Shown in pieces: positions 43,296 through 54,302 of a stretch of DNA of 64,000 nucleotides (within the stretch, counting starts at the first letter, position 1; every line of letters begins with the position of its first letter). This DNA comes from Bilabrum cf. latius (taxonomy: Eukaryota; Bigyra: Bicosoecida; Bigyra; Bicosoecida). The stretch covers positions 496,001 through 560,000 of the forward strand of contig OZ237774.1 in NCBI GenBank assembly GCA_965178125.1, written 5' to 3'. Below the pieces are notes generated by a model. It was not told where the DNA came from, made no database searches, and was given only the letters and a program-made list of their open reading frames with translations. Made by a program: the position numbers and the translations under genes.

Positions 43296-44261
43296 TCAAG
43301 TCAGCCGAGCCCGCTTGCCAGGACGCCCCCCTCCTCCTCCTCCTCCTCCTTCCCCTCCAAACGCCCTCCCCGCCCCATGTCCACCCGCCCCACCAACCCT
43401 GCCCCCGCCCCCGTCCCTGTTCCTGCTGCTGGGCGGCAGCACCGCCGCCCCCTGCCCTCCCAGCCTCTTCTTGTCCTTGCGCGCGACCTTTTCCCTGCGC
43501 TTCTTGATCGCACGCCTCACAGCGGCATCGCCCGCCCGCTGGCCACCCGCACTCGTCACACCTCCCTTCCCCTGAGTGGCACCCCCGGCCGCCTCCTCCC
43601 GCAGCAGCTTGTACCTGGCTGCAGTCTCCAGCTCCCCCCTCTCCCTCTTGCCCAAATAGGCAGGCGCCCTCCCCTGCTTCACCCGCTCCCGCTGAGCCTC
43701 CATCCACTGAGTGGTGACCTCTCGCTTGGCGTCCTGCAGCCGCTGGGAGGCACGCTGCTGCTTGAGGTCCCTGAGCTCGGCCTGCAGCTGGGCACGCATT
43801 CCTGGGCTCTTGGCCTTCTTGATGCGGCGCTTGGCGGAATCGATGTCCTCCTCCAGCTGACGAACTAGGAACGAATAGTCCTCACGGAAGCGCCCTTGCC
43901 TGAGCTCACCCGCAGCCTCGTCGAACCTCGGGTCCCGCGCTCGCACGCGGCCTCCCTGCGCCGCGGCAGACGCGCGGAAGCCGCCCCACGTCTTGGCGGG
44001 CCGACTCTGCGAGCTCACTTCGACGGGGGCGGATCCGCGCTCTGCGCGCGACTTCTTGGGCAATGACGGCGGTATGTGATCCTCGGAGCCTTCTTCTGTG
44101 GATCGAGAGCCGATCGCGTGGGTGAAGCCGGCTTCCTGGTGCGACTAGGCCTGGGACTGCGCGGCCGCGCTGCTAAAGCTTGAGGACGACGCAGAACTTG
44201 ACGTGGAAGCCTTCTAGGCCTTGAGAAGAGCTAGTTTTTCTGCAATTGAAAGATCTTCCAT
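43296..44261 (-). CDS. RRP36: RRP36-like rRNA processing protein
   Basis: A 321-residue frame starts MEDLSIAEKLALLKA and ends in TGA, with TAGs right after LLKA and after QSQA in the N-terminal region. The family core is present: VEVSSQSRPAKTWGGFRA, RARDPRFDEAAGELRQGRFREDYSFL, a charged helix (EEDIDSAKRRIKKAKS), VKQGRAPAYLGKRERGELE and IKKRREKVARKDKKRL. RRP36 acts in early 90S pre-ribosome assembly and 18S rRNA maturation in the nucleolus. Gly-rich sequence extends the C-terminus. The conserved core starts about 65 residues after the ATG, and the TAGs separate it from that ATG. It is divergent from PARN. Confidence 0.85.
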
Positions 44262-44598
44262 TTTTGTGGGGGTATTTCCTGTGAATCGAGGTTGAAATCT
44301 GTCTTGTTCGCTCAGGTGCAACTGCAGTGTGTGATCAGTGCCGACTTTTGGGAACCAAGCTAGCGAGAGCACACATAGTAGTTTCGACAAGCGTCGAAGC
44401 AAGCTGTATTCGTTGCGAGTACACGCGCTTCGCCGCGTGAAAAGCGCCTGGCACCGCTGCACTCACGTTCGGCGGGCTTCGTTTCGTCCACCACCTGCCT
44501 GGCTTGCATCGAAGGTACCAAGGTGGCTATTCAACCGATTGCCGGGGCCTATCCAGCGGATTCTTAGAGCAACTAAATACAATTCAGAGCCTCGCATC
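44262..44598. promoter_or_regulatory. Divergent promoter region of RRP36 and PARN
   Basis: About 340 bases separate the two starts. The PARN frame remains open upstream of its first good ATG, so part may be 5' untranslated sequence or an extended N-terminus. Confidence 0.45.
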
Positions 44599-47298
44599 AT
44601 GATCGGAACGAGGCACAACTTCGAAGAGGTCGGATCCAGGGCGATCGAGGCCATCCGACAGGCTGATTTTGTCGCCGTGGACGCCGAGATGACCGGTCTG
44701 CATGCGAGTGCGGACCTCAAAAACGGGTTGTCATGCGATACCATCCACTCGCGATACGCCCTGAGCCGGCTGGGCGCATCCGCCAACCTCGCCACGCAGT
44801 GGGGCGTGGCACCCTTCCGCTTCGACGAGGCCGAGGGCCGGTGGGTGGGCGAGGCATACTCGTTCTTCGCCTTCCCCGAGGGAGAGGATAAGTTCTTCCA
44901 GTGCAACGCGGGGTCCATGCGGTTTCTCAGGGAACACAAGTTCGATTTCCAGCGGTGGGTGGACGGCGTCCCCTGGCTCTCCCGCCTGCAAGAAGCGAGG
45001 GAGACGAGGCGGGTGCGCGCGGCTGCAGATGCGCTGGCCCTGAGGCAGGACGCCCCCGCGGAGATCGGGGATGATCGGGTGCTGGGCGCAGTGCAGGACA
45101 TCCGGGTGCACCTGGGGCAGTGGCTCGAGAAGCTGCAATCGGAAGAGGGGGGGGATGGAGGGGGGCAAGGGGATCAGGCGCAAGGGGGGGCAGAGGCGGG
45201 GTCTGGTTCCGGCGAGAACGGGGCCGAGAACGAGAAGCAATCACCTCCCAGGTACCTCGAGGTGTGTGACGAGGGCCAAGGTGGCCAGCCCGCGATTGTG
45301 CTTCCTCCGGTGAACGGCTTCACGAGGAAGTGCTTGCACGACATGGTGCGGAGGGAGCTCCCTGGGTGCGTCTCGGTGAAGCGGGACGAGGACCAGGAGA
45401 GCGCGCTGGCCCGGTGGCAGGGGAGGGTGCGGGTGGTGCTGGCTATTCCCCAGGAGTAGGCCAAGAGCGCGGGGACCGAGGGGTTCTGGGCTGCGGCGGG
45501 GGCGGGGCCGTTCGATTGGCAGGCGCTGCGCAAGTGGAGCGAGTGGCACCGCGAGTTCAAGGGCAGGAAAAAGGCTGCCGAGGAAGAGGCGAAGGCGAAG
45601 ACCATGGCAGGGGCAGAGGCGGAGGCATCGTCTGCACCCCCCGCGGATGCGACTGCCGCTGCTTCCTCCTCATCGTCGACTGCCGCTTCTTCCTCGTCCT
45701 CCTCTTCCTCCTCCTCGTCCTCCTCGTCCTCCTCGCCCCCGGAAGGAGCGGGCGAGGGCCCCTACGGCATGGAGCCCAGGCCCGACGACCCCATCCCGAG
45801 GGTCGCGAGGAACCTTCATGAAGCCGACGTGCCCCTGCCCCCCCTGCGGGCAGAGACCAAGGATGCCGCGCTCAAGGAGGCCAGGGTGCAGGCGGAGCAT
45901 CGGCTGGAGGAGGTCAGGAACAAGGCGGGGCTTAGGCGTGTGTTCGATGCCATCGGGGAGAGGGGGTGTCCCGTGGTGCTGCACAACGGGATGTGCGACC
46001 TGTGCTTCGCCTATGACGCGTTCGAGGGTCCTCTGCCGCTGAGGGCGGGGCAGTTTGCGGAGAGGATCCGGCGGTTGTTCCCCCACGTGTTCGACACCAA
46101 GCTGGTCCTGAGGCACTCAGATGAGATCAAGCCACTGCTGCCCAACACCTGGCTAGGGCCAGCACACGATGCTCTGAAATCGCACTACGATGCCGCGAGA
46201 GTGGCGGGGGCGGGGACCGAGGCCGGTGCAGGGGGGGGTGTGACCCTCCCCGTGGTGCAGCTGGAGGACGGCTTCTCGTTTGGCGGGCCTGGGGCCGGTA
46301 CAGGGCCTGGGGACGGCAGTGGAAAAAAAGAAAGCGCTGAGCATGACGCGGGGTATGACGCCTGGATCACGGGTGCGACGTTCGCGCGTGTCCTAGGGCT
46401 GCAGGGGGTGGGGGCGGCGGAGCTGAAGGGGGCGCTGCAAGGCAGTGCAACTGCAGGGGGGACAGGGGCGGCCCGCGCGCGCGGGTTCGTTTCTGATTTC
46501 GCGAACCGCGTGTACATGATGCGCATGCAGCCGGGATCGTGGCGGCTGGACGCGCCCCTGTTTGACCCGGCCAACGACGGGCCTCGCGATGCAGGGGATG
46601 CATCGCAGGGTGGTGCTGTGCCGGGCCCGCCTCTTCTGGGGCCCAAGGCCAGCACGATCTTCGTGTCCCAGTTGAACGACACCATCAAGACCGACACTCT
46701 GGTTGCGGCCGTGGCGCGTGCAGCCGGTCTGGAGGGGCAGGCGCTGTTGAGGGGGAGGGCGGTGACCTGGATCTCGGACGACGGGGCCTTTGTGAACCTT
46801 CCCTCGGTGGAAGCCGCCCAAAGGGTGGTCAAAGTGGCGGCTCAGGAGCGGGCGGCGCGTCCGGAGCTCCTTGCCCCCGCCGCGGAGCAGCCCCCCATCG
46901 TGGGGGAGGCGCTGGAGGCGGGGGGGGCCCGGCCGGGGGACGCGGGCGTGGCCCCTTCGGACCCTTGGTTCCGCCCCGCCGCGCAGTACCGCGGCGCCGG
47001 CGAGGACTGCGTGGTTCCGCTGGGGGCCCTCCGCGTGGAGCCGTATGCGGCATGGGCGAGGCGGCACCTCGGGGAGGACTGCGACTGGGAGTGGAGGGGG
47101 TATGACGAGGGGGAGAGGGGGGAGGGGCAGGTGGGCATGGAGGGGGGCAGTGGCAGTGGCAGTGAAGGGGATGCAGGGGGTGCAGCGCAGGGTGGTGCGG
47201 CGGGGGAGGCCGGCAGGAAGCGGGCCGCTGAGGGGGGCGAGGCTGGCTCGGAAGGGGCCGCGGACGAGTCGCCCTCGGCCAAGAAGGCCAGGCAGTGA
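44599..47298 (+). CDS. PARN: Poly(A)-specific ribonuclease PARN
   Basis: From ATG ATC GGA, a 899-residue frame ends in TGA with a single TAG at 45457. DEDDh nuclease residues are visible: Asp and Glu in FVAVDAEMTGL, Asp in VLHNGMCDLCFAYDAF, and His and Asp in EHDAGYDAWITGATF. EVGSRAIEAIRQADF at the N-terminus and YMMRMQPGSW with FVSQLNDTIKTDTLVAA (RRM-like region) complete the family order. PARN removes poly(A) tails from mRNAs and small RNAs. The TAG lies between the first catalytic pair and the third catalytic residue, so a functional enzyme requires it to be read. Ser-rich and Gly-rich inserts surround the R3H-like region. Confidence 0.92.
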
Positions 47299-47466
47299 TG
47301 GACAACACAGGTGATTCCAATTGTGCTCGTACCTATTACCACGGGCTCTGTGCTAGTTTTGAGGCATTCGTCGCCACTGGCACGTGTTTTGTGGCTGTGA
47401 CGACGAGCTTGCGGCACAGCCAATACTGCATCATATTTAGCTCCTACCGGTAGGTTGGGCCCTGTG

Positions 47467-50400
47467 ATGGCTTCACCAAACGGTGTGTGGGGCCACGCAT
47501 TGACTGTTGCAGTCCGTAATCGTGGGCTTGAATCGGTAGTAGCTTCTAGGCTCTACCGCAGGGCGCTATCTAGGTGGCTTTCACAGCACCTGCGATTCGC
47601 CAGCGGGAGCTCCAAGCCGCCCAGTGAAACCACCAACACTGATTATGCATCCTCTGGTAATGCAGCCGCGGCGCGTACCCAAAGGGATGGCACCGAGGTC
47701 GTGGTCGCCTGGGGCAACGGGAGCCTTGGCAACCTGGGCCTCCCCGACTTCCTGTCCGCCACGCGAGCGGTGCCGCTTCCGCGATTGCTAAGCCTGCCAA
47801 GTATTCCTCTGCATGAATCTGCTCTATCTGGCGGGGCGGATGGGCGCGGCAGCAGCACTTTGATGGCTGGCCAGGACCCGATGGGCGAGCTGGACGGCGC
47901 GCAGTGGTCCCCGGATGCAATCGCGGAGGACATGGAGCACCAGGGACATGGTGGCTCTAGTGCGATGCAGCGCCGGCGATTCGTGGCATCCTCCAGCGGC
48001 TGGGGCCACTCGGTGGCTCTTGACGAGCACGGGGTGCCTTGGGTGGCGGGCCGGCCTCACGATTTCCTAAACACCTTGCGGCACATGCGCACGGCCCGCG
48101 GCACGACGCACATCGCGCGCTCCTCGCAGTGGCTCATGCAGCTGGCCACATCCACAGTGTTCCGCAAGGGCACGGAGCACGTGCCGCTGCTGCCGCTGCC
48201 GAGGTCCCTGCGTGGTGTGACGAGCGTCGGTGAGGGCGAGGTTGGTGTGACGAGCGGATCGGGCGGCGTGCAGAACAGTCCCCGTCGACTGGTGCAGGTC
48301 TCTTGTTCCCCGGGTGGCCTGACTCTGTTCCTTGACTCGGAGGGGGGCGTCTGGAGCGTGGGGTCCAATCTGCACGGCGAGTGCGGGATCGGGCAGCACA
48401 CGCTCAACGAGTATCGGCTGAGGCGGGTCAAGGGGGTGGGTCCTCTTCCCTGCGAGAGGGCGGCGAGGGCGCTGGGGAACAGAGCCCCTGGGAGGCTGGT
48501 GGCCAGGGCGGAGGAGGCGCGGGCCACTGCGGCTGCTGTGCGGGGCATGCAGGCGGCGTTCGTGGACGGGGAGGACGAGGATGAGGATGAATAGGGGAGT
48601 GAGGATGGGGAGGATGGGGAGGACGAGGAGGCGGGTCGGCTGGCATCCCGGCTGGGGCTGCAAGGGGGCATGGAGGTGGGCGAGCTCGTCACACCAGCGG
48701 ACCTGGTGGTGCAGTGGCCCGCGTGGGAGGGCAAGGACACGGTGCGGGCCATGGGGGAGGGAGGGGCGCTGCAGGAAGGGGGGGGCAGGGGGGCGGTTGC
48801 GAGCGCAATCGTGGGGATGTTGGGGGGAGGGGAGAGTAAAGGTAAAGGGGGCAGGGGCAAGCGCCGGGTGCACGATACTGCACGGGCAGATGAAGAAGAG
48901 GGGGAGGAGGAGGAGGCGCCCATCGACAGGCTGCTGCGTGAGAGGGGCGAGGCCGGTGACGCGGAGGCGGGGCGCGCGGGGAACAAGGAAGATGATGATG
49001 ATGATGATGAGGAGGAGGAGGGGGTGGAAGATTTGGCCGGTCTGCGGCTGGGAGGATCCGTGGGTCGGTGTGACGAGGACCTGCTGGTGGAGTACGAGAT
49101 GGGGGAGGACGGGGTGAGCGGGGCTCAGCTCCCCGGGCTGCCCACCACTAGTCCCCTAGGGGGGGGTTCGAACGAGGACAAGCCCCTGGAGCTGAGGGGG
49201 GACATGGTTGTTCCCCGGGGGTGGGACTTGACCCCTGCAGTGCAGGTGGCGGCGGGGTATTGCTTCGGGGTATGTCTCACCGCCGGGGGCAGGGTGCTGT
49301 CCTGGGGCAAGAACGGGAGGGGAGAGGCGGGGTGCGGGGACAGGGACCCGAGGGCCTATCCTGTTGCCATCGAGAGGGGGGGCCTCGAGGGGGACGTGGA
49401 CCTCAGGTCCGTTGAGTTCGTGCAGGTGGATGCTGGGTTCTAGCACGCTAGTGCCCTTGACAGCGAGGGCCGGGTCTGGACGTGGGGCCGGCTGCAGAGG
49501 GCGGAGCTGGGGGAGGACGAGGACGGGATCTACGACGACGAAGAGGAGGAGGAATGGGAAGAGGGGGGTGAGGGTGGCGATAGTGAGGATGGGCTGGGTG
49601 TGGGTGGGGGTGGTTGGGCCCTGGGCGAGTCAGCGGGTGCAGGGGGTGTGGAAGTGATCGAAGGCAGCAGGGGGCAGGAACAAGAGGCGGGGGGATAGGC
49701 GGTTGACGCTAGGTACAGGGGGGGGCAGGACTCCAAGTGGGTGGACGACCCGGAATCAAAAGGCCTGCTGGAGTCCGGTGTCGCGGAGGAGGACATGCTG
49801 TCCACTCGGCCGTTCAGCGAGGACTCCCTCTGGCCTAGGATGCTGAGGCTGGGGCCCAGGGAGCGGTTCGGGGTGCCTGCCATCGTGGCGTGCACGCACT
49901 CTAGCACGGCGATCCTCATGGTGAAGAAAGGCCCAGGCAGGGCGGGTCATGATGGACACGACCATGGTCAGGAGCGGGGGCAGGGTCGCGGACAAGGTGT
50001 GCACAAGGGGTCCCTGTGGATGTAGGGGCAGAGGGGGGCGGGCTGGGACTCGGATACTACCCGGCAGCAAACCGGAACAGAGGGGGCACCGCCCTCCACC
50101 TTCGAGGACGGGGCCCCACTCGTCACATCGGTGGCTCCACACCCGCTGCTTGTGCTCAGCTGGGGCGAGCTGGAGGCCCGGGCACTGGAGGTGGCGTGCC
50201 ACATGCTGCAGAACCAGCCAGTGGAGGGAGGGGCCGGGCCCAGCCTGGCGGTGGAGGGCGTCAGGTGGATGCAGGGGGGCTTGCACCACGTTTACCTGGG
50301 CGTGCGGGTGCGGGTGCGGGCGGCGGAGGCCGAGGGAAGCGAGGAGGGCGATAGGCGTGTGACGATTGCGATGCGGGCGGGCTGGCGGGGCGTAGTGGAG

Positions 50401-50748
50401 GCGGTGGAGCCTCTGTGGGGGCTGGACTGCCCGCGGGCGCCTGGACTGGGGTACATGAATGGGATAGGGGTTGTGTCGGGGAGGGAGGTGGCGGGGGCTC
50501 CCGCGGTGAGGGGGCGGCGGGTGAGGGGTGGGGCGGGGACGGGGACGGGCATGGGAGTGGGCGAAGAGGGGGTATCGCTAGACTAGGAGTCAGAAATCGA
50601 GGGGGAGAGCAGCGATGACGAGGACGAGGACGAGGACGAGGACGGTGTGCTGGCAGCAGCTGGCGTGCTGGAGGCACATGGGTCTGTGCTCCTGCGGTCA
50701 GCGCTGGACTGCCCCGAGGAGGAGTAGAGGTGGGTCTAGAGCACTTGA
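47467..50748 (+). CDS. RCC1-repeat protein, possibly mitochondrial
   Basis: A 1,093-residue frame starts MASPNGVWGHALTVAVRNRG and ends in TGA with seven TAGs (48592, 49441, 49696, 50023, 50584, 50725, 50737). RCC1-type blades include VVVAWGNGSLGNLGLPDF, SSGWGHSVALDEHG, LFLDSEGGVWSVGSNLHGECG, VAAGYCFGVCLTAGGRVLSWG and VDAGF-Gln-HASALDSEGRVWTWG. In the last, TAG sits in the variable position before His. The Arg-rich, acid-poor first 50 residues (VASRLYRRALSRWLSQHLRF) look like a mitochondrial presequence, hinting at an RCC1L/FMP25-like role, but this is inference. Long acidic inserts separate the blades. Confidence 0.78.
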
Positions 50749-50870
50749 AATTGTGAACAGAATAGCAACTGAGCATCGTATTTGGCATACACTTGACTAG
50801 CACATAGTTCGTAGACTATTTGAACAACATTCGGCCATGCACTGCACTGCACTGCACCTCCCTGTCCCCC

Positions 50871-51488
50871 TTACGACCTCCCCAGGCCCCTTGCCGCCGC
50901 CCTAGACCTCACACTCGAGCCAGAGCCGGTCCCTGCCCCTGCCCCTGCCCCTGTTCTCCGTGGGGTGCTGCTGCCACTGCCCCCGCCCACACCAGCCCTG
51001 CGCACACCCCCCCCTCTCCCCGCACTCCGGGTTCGTGAAGCAGAAGCACTCGAGCCACTCCCCCCTCTTTCTGTTTCTCTTGCTTCCCCTCCTCCCCTGG
51101 TAGAGCGCGGTGTGCCCAGCAGGGGCGAGGGCGAGTCAGTGGTGAGACCCACGCCAAGCCCAGCACCCAGGGCACTCGTCACACCGCTAGCCGTGTGGAT
51201 CCGACGTAGCGGCCTCGTCTGCTGCCCGAGGCCGACAGAGCTCCCAGTGTGACGAGTGCTCCGTCGGCTGGCAGTCCGCCTCAGCCCCCCGGCAGCTGGG
51301 GATGCTCCCCTCGATGGCCCCCTCGGTGACGAGGCAGTGCCTGTGCCTGTGCCTGAGCCTGAGGCAGTGGCTGCCCTCTTCACCTTTTTCTTCTTCGATT
51401 TGACGCGCGTGCCCTTGGTCTTGCCCTTGGTCCTCGATGCAGGCCTCGGCCTCGACCTGTCGAAGCTGCCAACATCACCAACACCAAC

Positions 51489-51520
<32 letters not shown>

Positions 51521-54176
51521 CGCCCAACTCACCCATCGACTGCCCGCTGCTGTCCTGCAGCCCAATCCCGCTGGTGCCACTGCTTGCCATCCCATCCCCA
51601 TCCCCATCCCCATCCCCATCCCCATCTGTATACCTGTCCTCGCCTTCCTGTTCCTGGATCGTCTCGTCTACACCTGCACCCCCCCACCTCGCCCCCGCCC
51701 CCGTCCCAACCTGCTGCTGCTGCTGCTGCTGGCTTGCTCCGCCTCGTCCTTCCGCCAGGGTCTAGTCATGGACAGGCCCTGCCAGTCTGACCACGTCACG
51801 GGAGGGATCGATGGCACCTCCCGGGCCGCTGGTGCCAACATCTCTCGTCGCACCTCCCCTTCCACTCGTCACATCCACGGCTCGCTGCGCCGCCCTCCTC
51901 GCCATCTCTGCGGCTGCTCTCGCCTCAGCCACTGCCCCCCCAATGGCGGGCGCCAGTTTGCCCACCCCCTCCTCCAGCTCCTGGATCCTGCGCCGATCCA
52001 CGCTGGCCCCCGCCTGCAGCTCGTGGAGGGCCTCCCCCACGGCCGCGCTCACCTGCCCCTGGATGGACACCGGTGACACATCCTGCAGCCGGGTGGTGAC
52101 CCGCCGGTCCACCTCTCTGAGCCCCGTGATGACCCGCTCCTGCAGAGCCTGCTGCCGCCTGAGCCCGTCCTCCATCGTGGCCCGGAGAGCAGCCGCGCAA
52201 GCATCCGCAGACCCCTGCGCCCGCCCCGCCGCCTCCTTGGCCTCGTCCACCCCACGGGCCAGTCGAAGCCAGGGCGCCACTGCGCCTTCGTGCGATGCAC
52301 CCGCCGCCCCGGCACCCCTCTCGATCCCCTGCCCCTCCCCCCCCCTCCCCTCCCACTTCCCCCCCCGCCCCTCCCCAAGGCCTGCGCACCTCCTCCCACA
52401 GCCGCGACAGCCGGGACTCTGCCAGCCGCACCCGAGCCCCTAGTCCACGCAGCGAGGCACTAGAAGGCAACGATGATGATGATGATGATGATGACGTCTT
52501 ACCGCCTCCATGACCCCCAGCCCTGCTTGTGCCCTCATCACCCTAGCTATCATCCTCACCCTCACCCTCCTCCTCGCCCTTGCCCTTGCCCCCTTCTGTT
52601 TCCTGCCCGGCCTCGCCATCCCCCCCAAGCGCCCCATCAACCTTTTGCTCCAACCCCCTCAGCTAGGCACTGACCTCGGCCAGCCCCTGCCCCTGCTCCT
52701 GCAGCCGAGTTACTAGAGCCGAGAGAGTCTCTGCACCACCGTGCGATGCACTCCGCCAGCCCTCCCACTCGCCCCTCACAGCCCCGAGCCCCTGCTCAAG
52801 ACCCCCGACCCTGCCCTCCAGCTCGCCCCTCACTCCATCACACGCCTCCCTGCACCGCCCCAGCAGCTCCTCCCGCTGCCCCACAAGCCCTTCCTCCAGC
52901 GCAAGCACCCTCTGCAGCACCGGAGGCACATGCAAACTCCCGCCATCAACACCACCAGCCCCACCATGCTACGACCAATCGGCACGGCTCCCCACCGCAC
53001 TCGTCACACCTTTCATCCCCCCCTCCAGGGCCGCCAGCCTCTCCTCCAGGCCCGCCGCACGATCCTCCGCCGCTCTGGCCCGGCCCTCTGCCTCGTCAGC
53101 ACGGGCCATGGCCGCCTCTGCTGCCGCCCTCGCCCCCGCGATGCCCCGCCCTAGGGACTGCAGAGCAGCTGCGATCCCAGCACTCCCTAGGTCGACATCC
53201 CCCGGGCCACTCCCGTCTGCCCCACCAGCACCTCTTGTATCTCCTCTGTCTCCAGACTTGCCCATGCCCTCGCCACTGCCCATACCACTGCCCTCTGCCG
53301 CCCCGCTGCTCGCGAGGAGAGATGCGCTCGTCACACCACGCAATACCTACTCCCGCAGCTCCCGCAACTCACTCGTCACACCGGATATCCCCTCCCTGGC
53401 CCCTCCCTCCGCGCGCCCCACCGCCTCCATCGCTGCCTCCGCCCTCCCCCGAGCCTCCCGAGCTGCCTCCGCGGCCGACTGGGCCTCCTCCCGCGCGATC
53501 TGTCCCTGTTCCCCGGCCTCCTGCGCCGCTGCTCCCGCCCTCTTGGCCAGCCCGCGTACCGCCTGCACCACCCCAGCGGGCGCCAGCCGAGACACGGCTG
53601 CCTCCAGCGCGCCGCTCGCCTGCCGCTCCTGCGCCTCTAGCGCGGCCTTCAGCTGGCCCACCTGCTCCATGGCTTCCTCCACGGCGCGCTTCCTGTCCTT
53701 GGCTTCCTGCTCGCAAGCCGAGGATGCCGCAGATGCAGCTGTGCTCGCACCCTCGGCCGTCTTGCCGGCGGTCTCGGCCGCGCCCTGCGACACGCGGAGC
53801 AGCCGACCCAGAGCGAGCAGCGCTTCATCATGGTGAACAAGTCGGGACGAGTGCTCCGTCAGCTCCTGCCGGGTGCCGTCCGCTTCCAGACAAGCAGAAG
53901 TGACGCGGTCCAGCTGGGCCTCGAGGTAGGTGAGGTACGCGTTTCGGTCGGTAAGCAGCCGCCGCCTGTCCGCGATTTCAAGCTGCAAAATAATGTGTAT
54001 GTCCGCATTGCAGTGATCCGATATGTATCAGTTTGATGAATAAAAGGCAAACCACGAAGCGGTCGCAAGTGTTAGGGAGTGGAACAGCACTGCAAACTCA
54101 CATCCTTGCGTCTAGCGTACTACGCAGTATAACTTGGCTTTAAACTGCTCTCAATCGCATTGCGACCTTGCTTCAT
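50871..54176 (-). CDS. Coiled-coil protein with an apparent one-base frame break
   Basis: Exon 1 (54176-54102, 25 codons, one TAG) joins in phase over a 119-bp intron to exon 2 starting at 53982. The N-terminus (LEIADRRRLLTDRNAYLTYL) opens a coiled coil that continues as Ala/Glu/Arg heptads for about 600 residues, with further TAGs ending at 53347, 52969 and 52663. Downstream of about 52370 the coding frame changes by one base; the heptads resume (EAKEAAGRAQGSADACAAAL), pass a TAG at 51764 beside a CAG run, and reach a Lys/Arg-rich, Ser/Gly-rich tail and TAA. Exon length is one base over a multiple of three, so a single surplus base in the C8 or C9 runs (52337-52366) would explain it. The family is not recognised; a cytoskeletal or centrosomal role is conceivable. 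Confidence 0.7.
52337..52366. other. Probable one-base indel site in homopolymer runs
   Basis: C9 (52337-52345) and C8 (52359-52366) lie where the coding frame of the coiled-coil gene shifts. Removing one base restores a single 1,062-codon frame. No GT-AG pair with matching phase was found to replace this explanation. Confidence 0.55.
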
Positions 54177-54302
54177 TTATCCTTGCACTCCTTGGGACCC
54201 AGGTAGCGAGCCAACGTCCATAATCAAGACTTCTGGATAATCGAACGCAACTCGCAACCATCTGCAACTAGAATCTACTGAGCATTACGCAGCAAGGTGG
54301 TG
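54177..54302. promoter_or_regulatory. Divergent promoter region between the coiled-coil gene and CD2BP2
   Basis: Only 126 bases separate the two outward-facing start codons. No specific element was recognised. Confidence 0.5.

Noticed and set aside
52270-52400. An intron to explain the frame change in the coiled-coil gene
   Set aside because: Available GT and AG pairs do not restore the phase, while one surplus base in a C run does.
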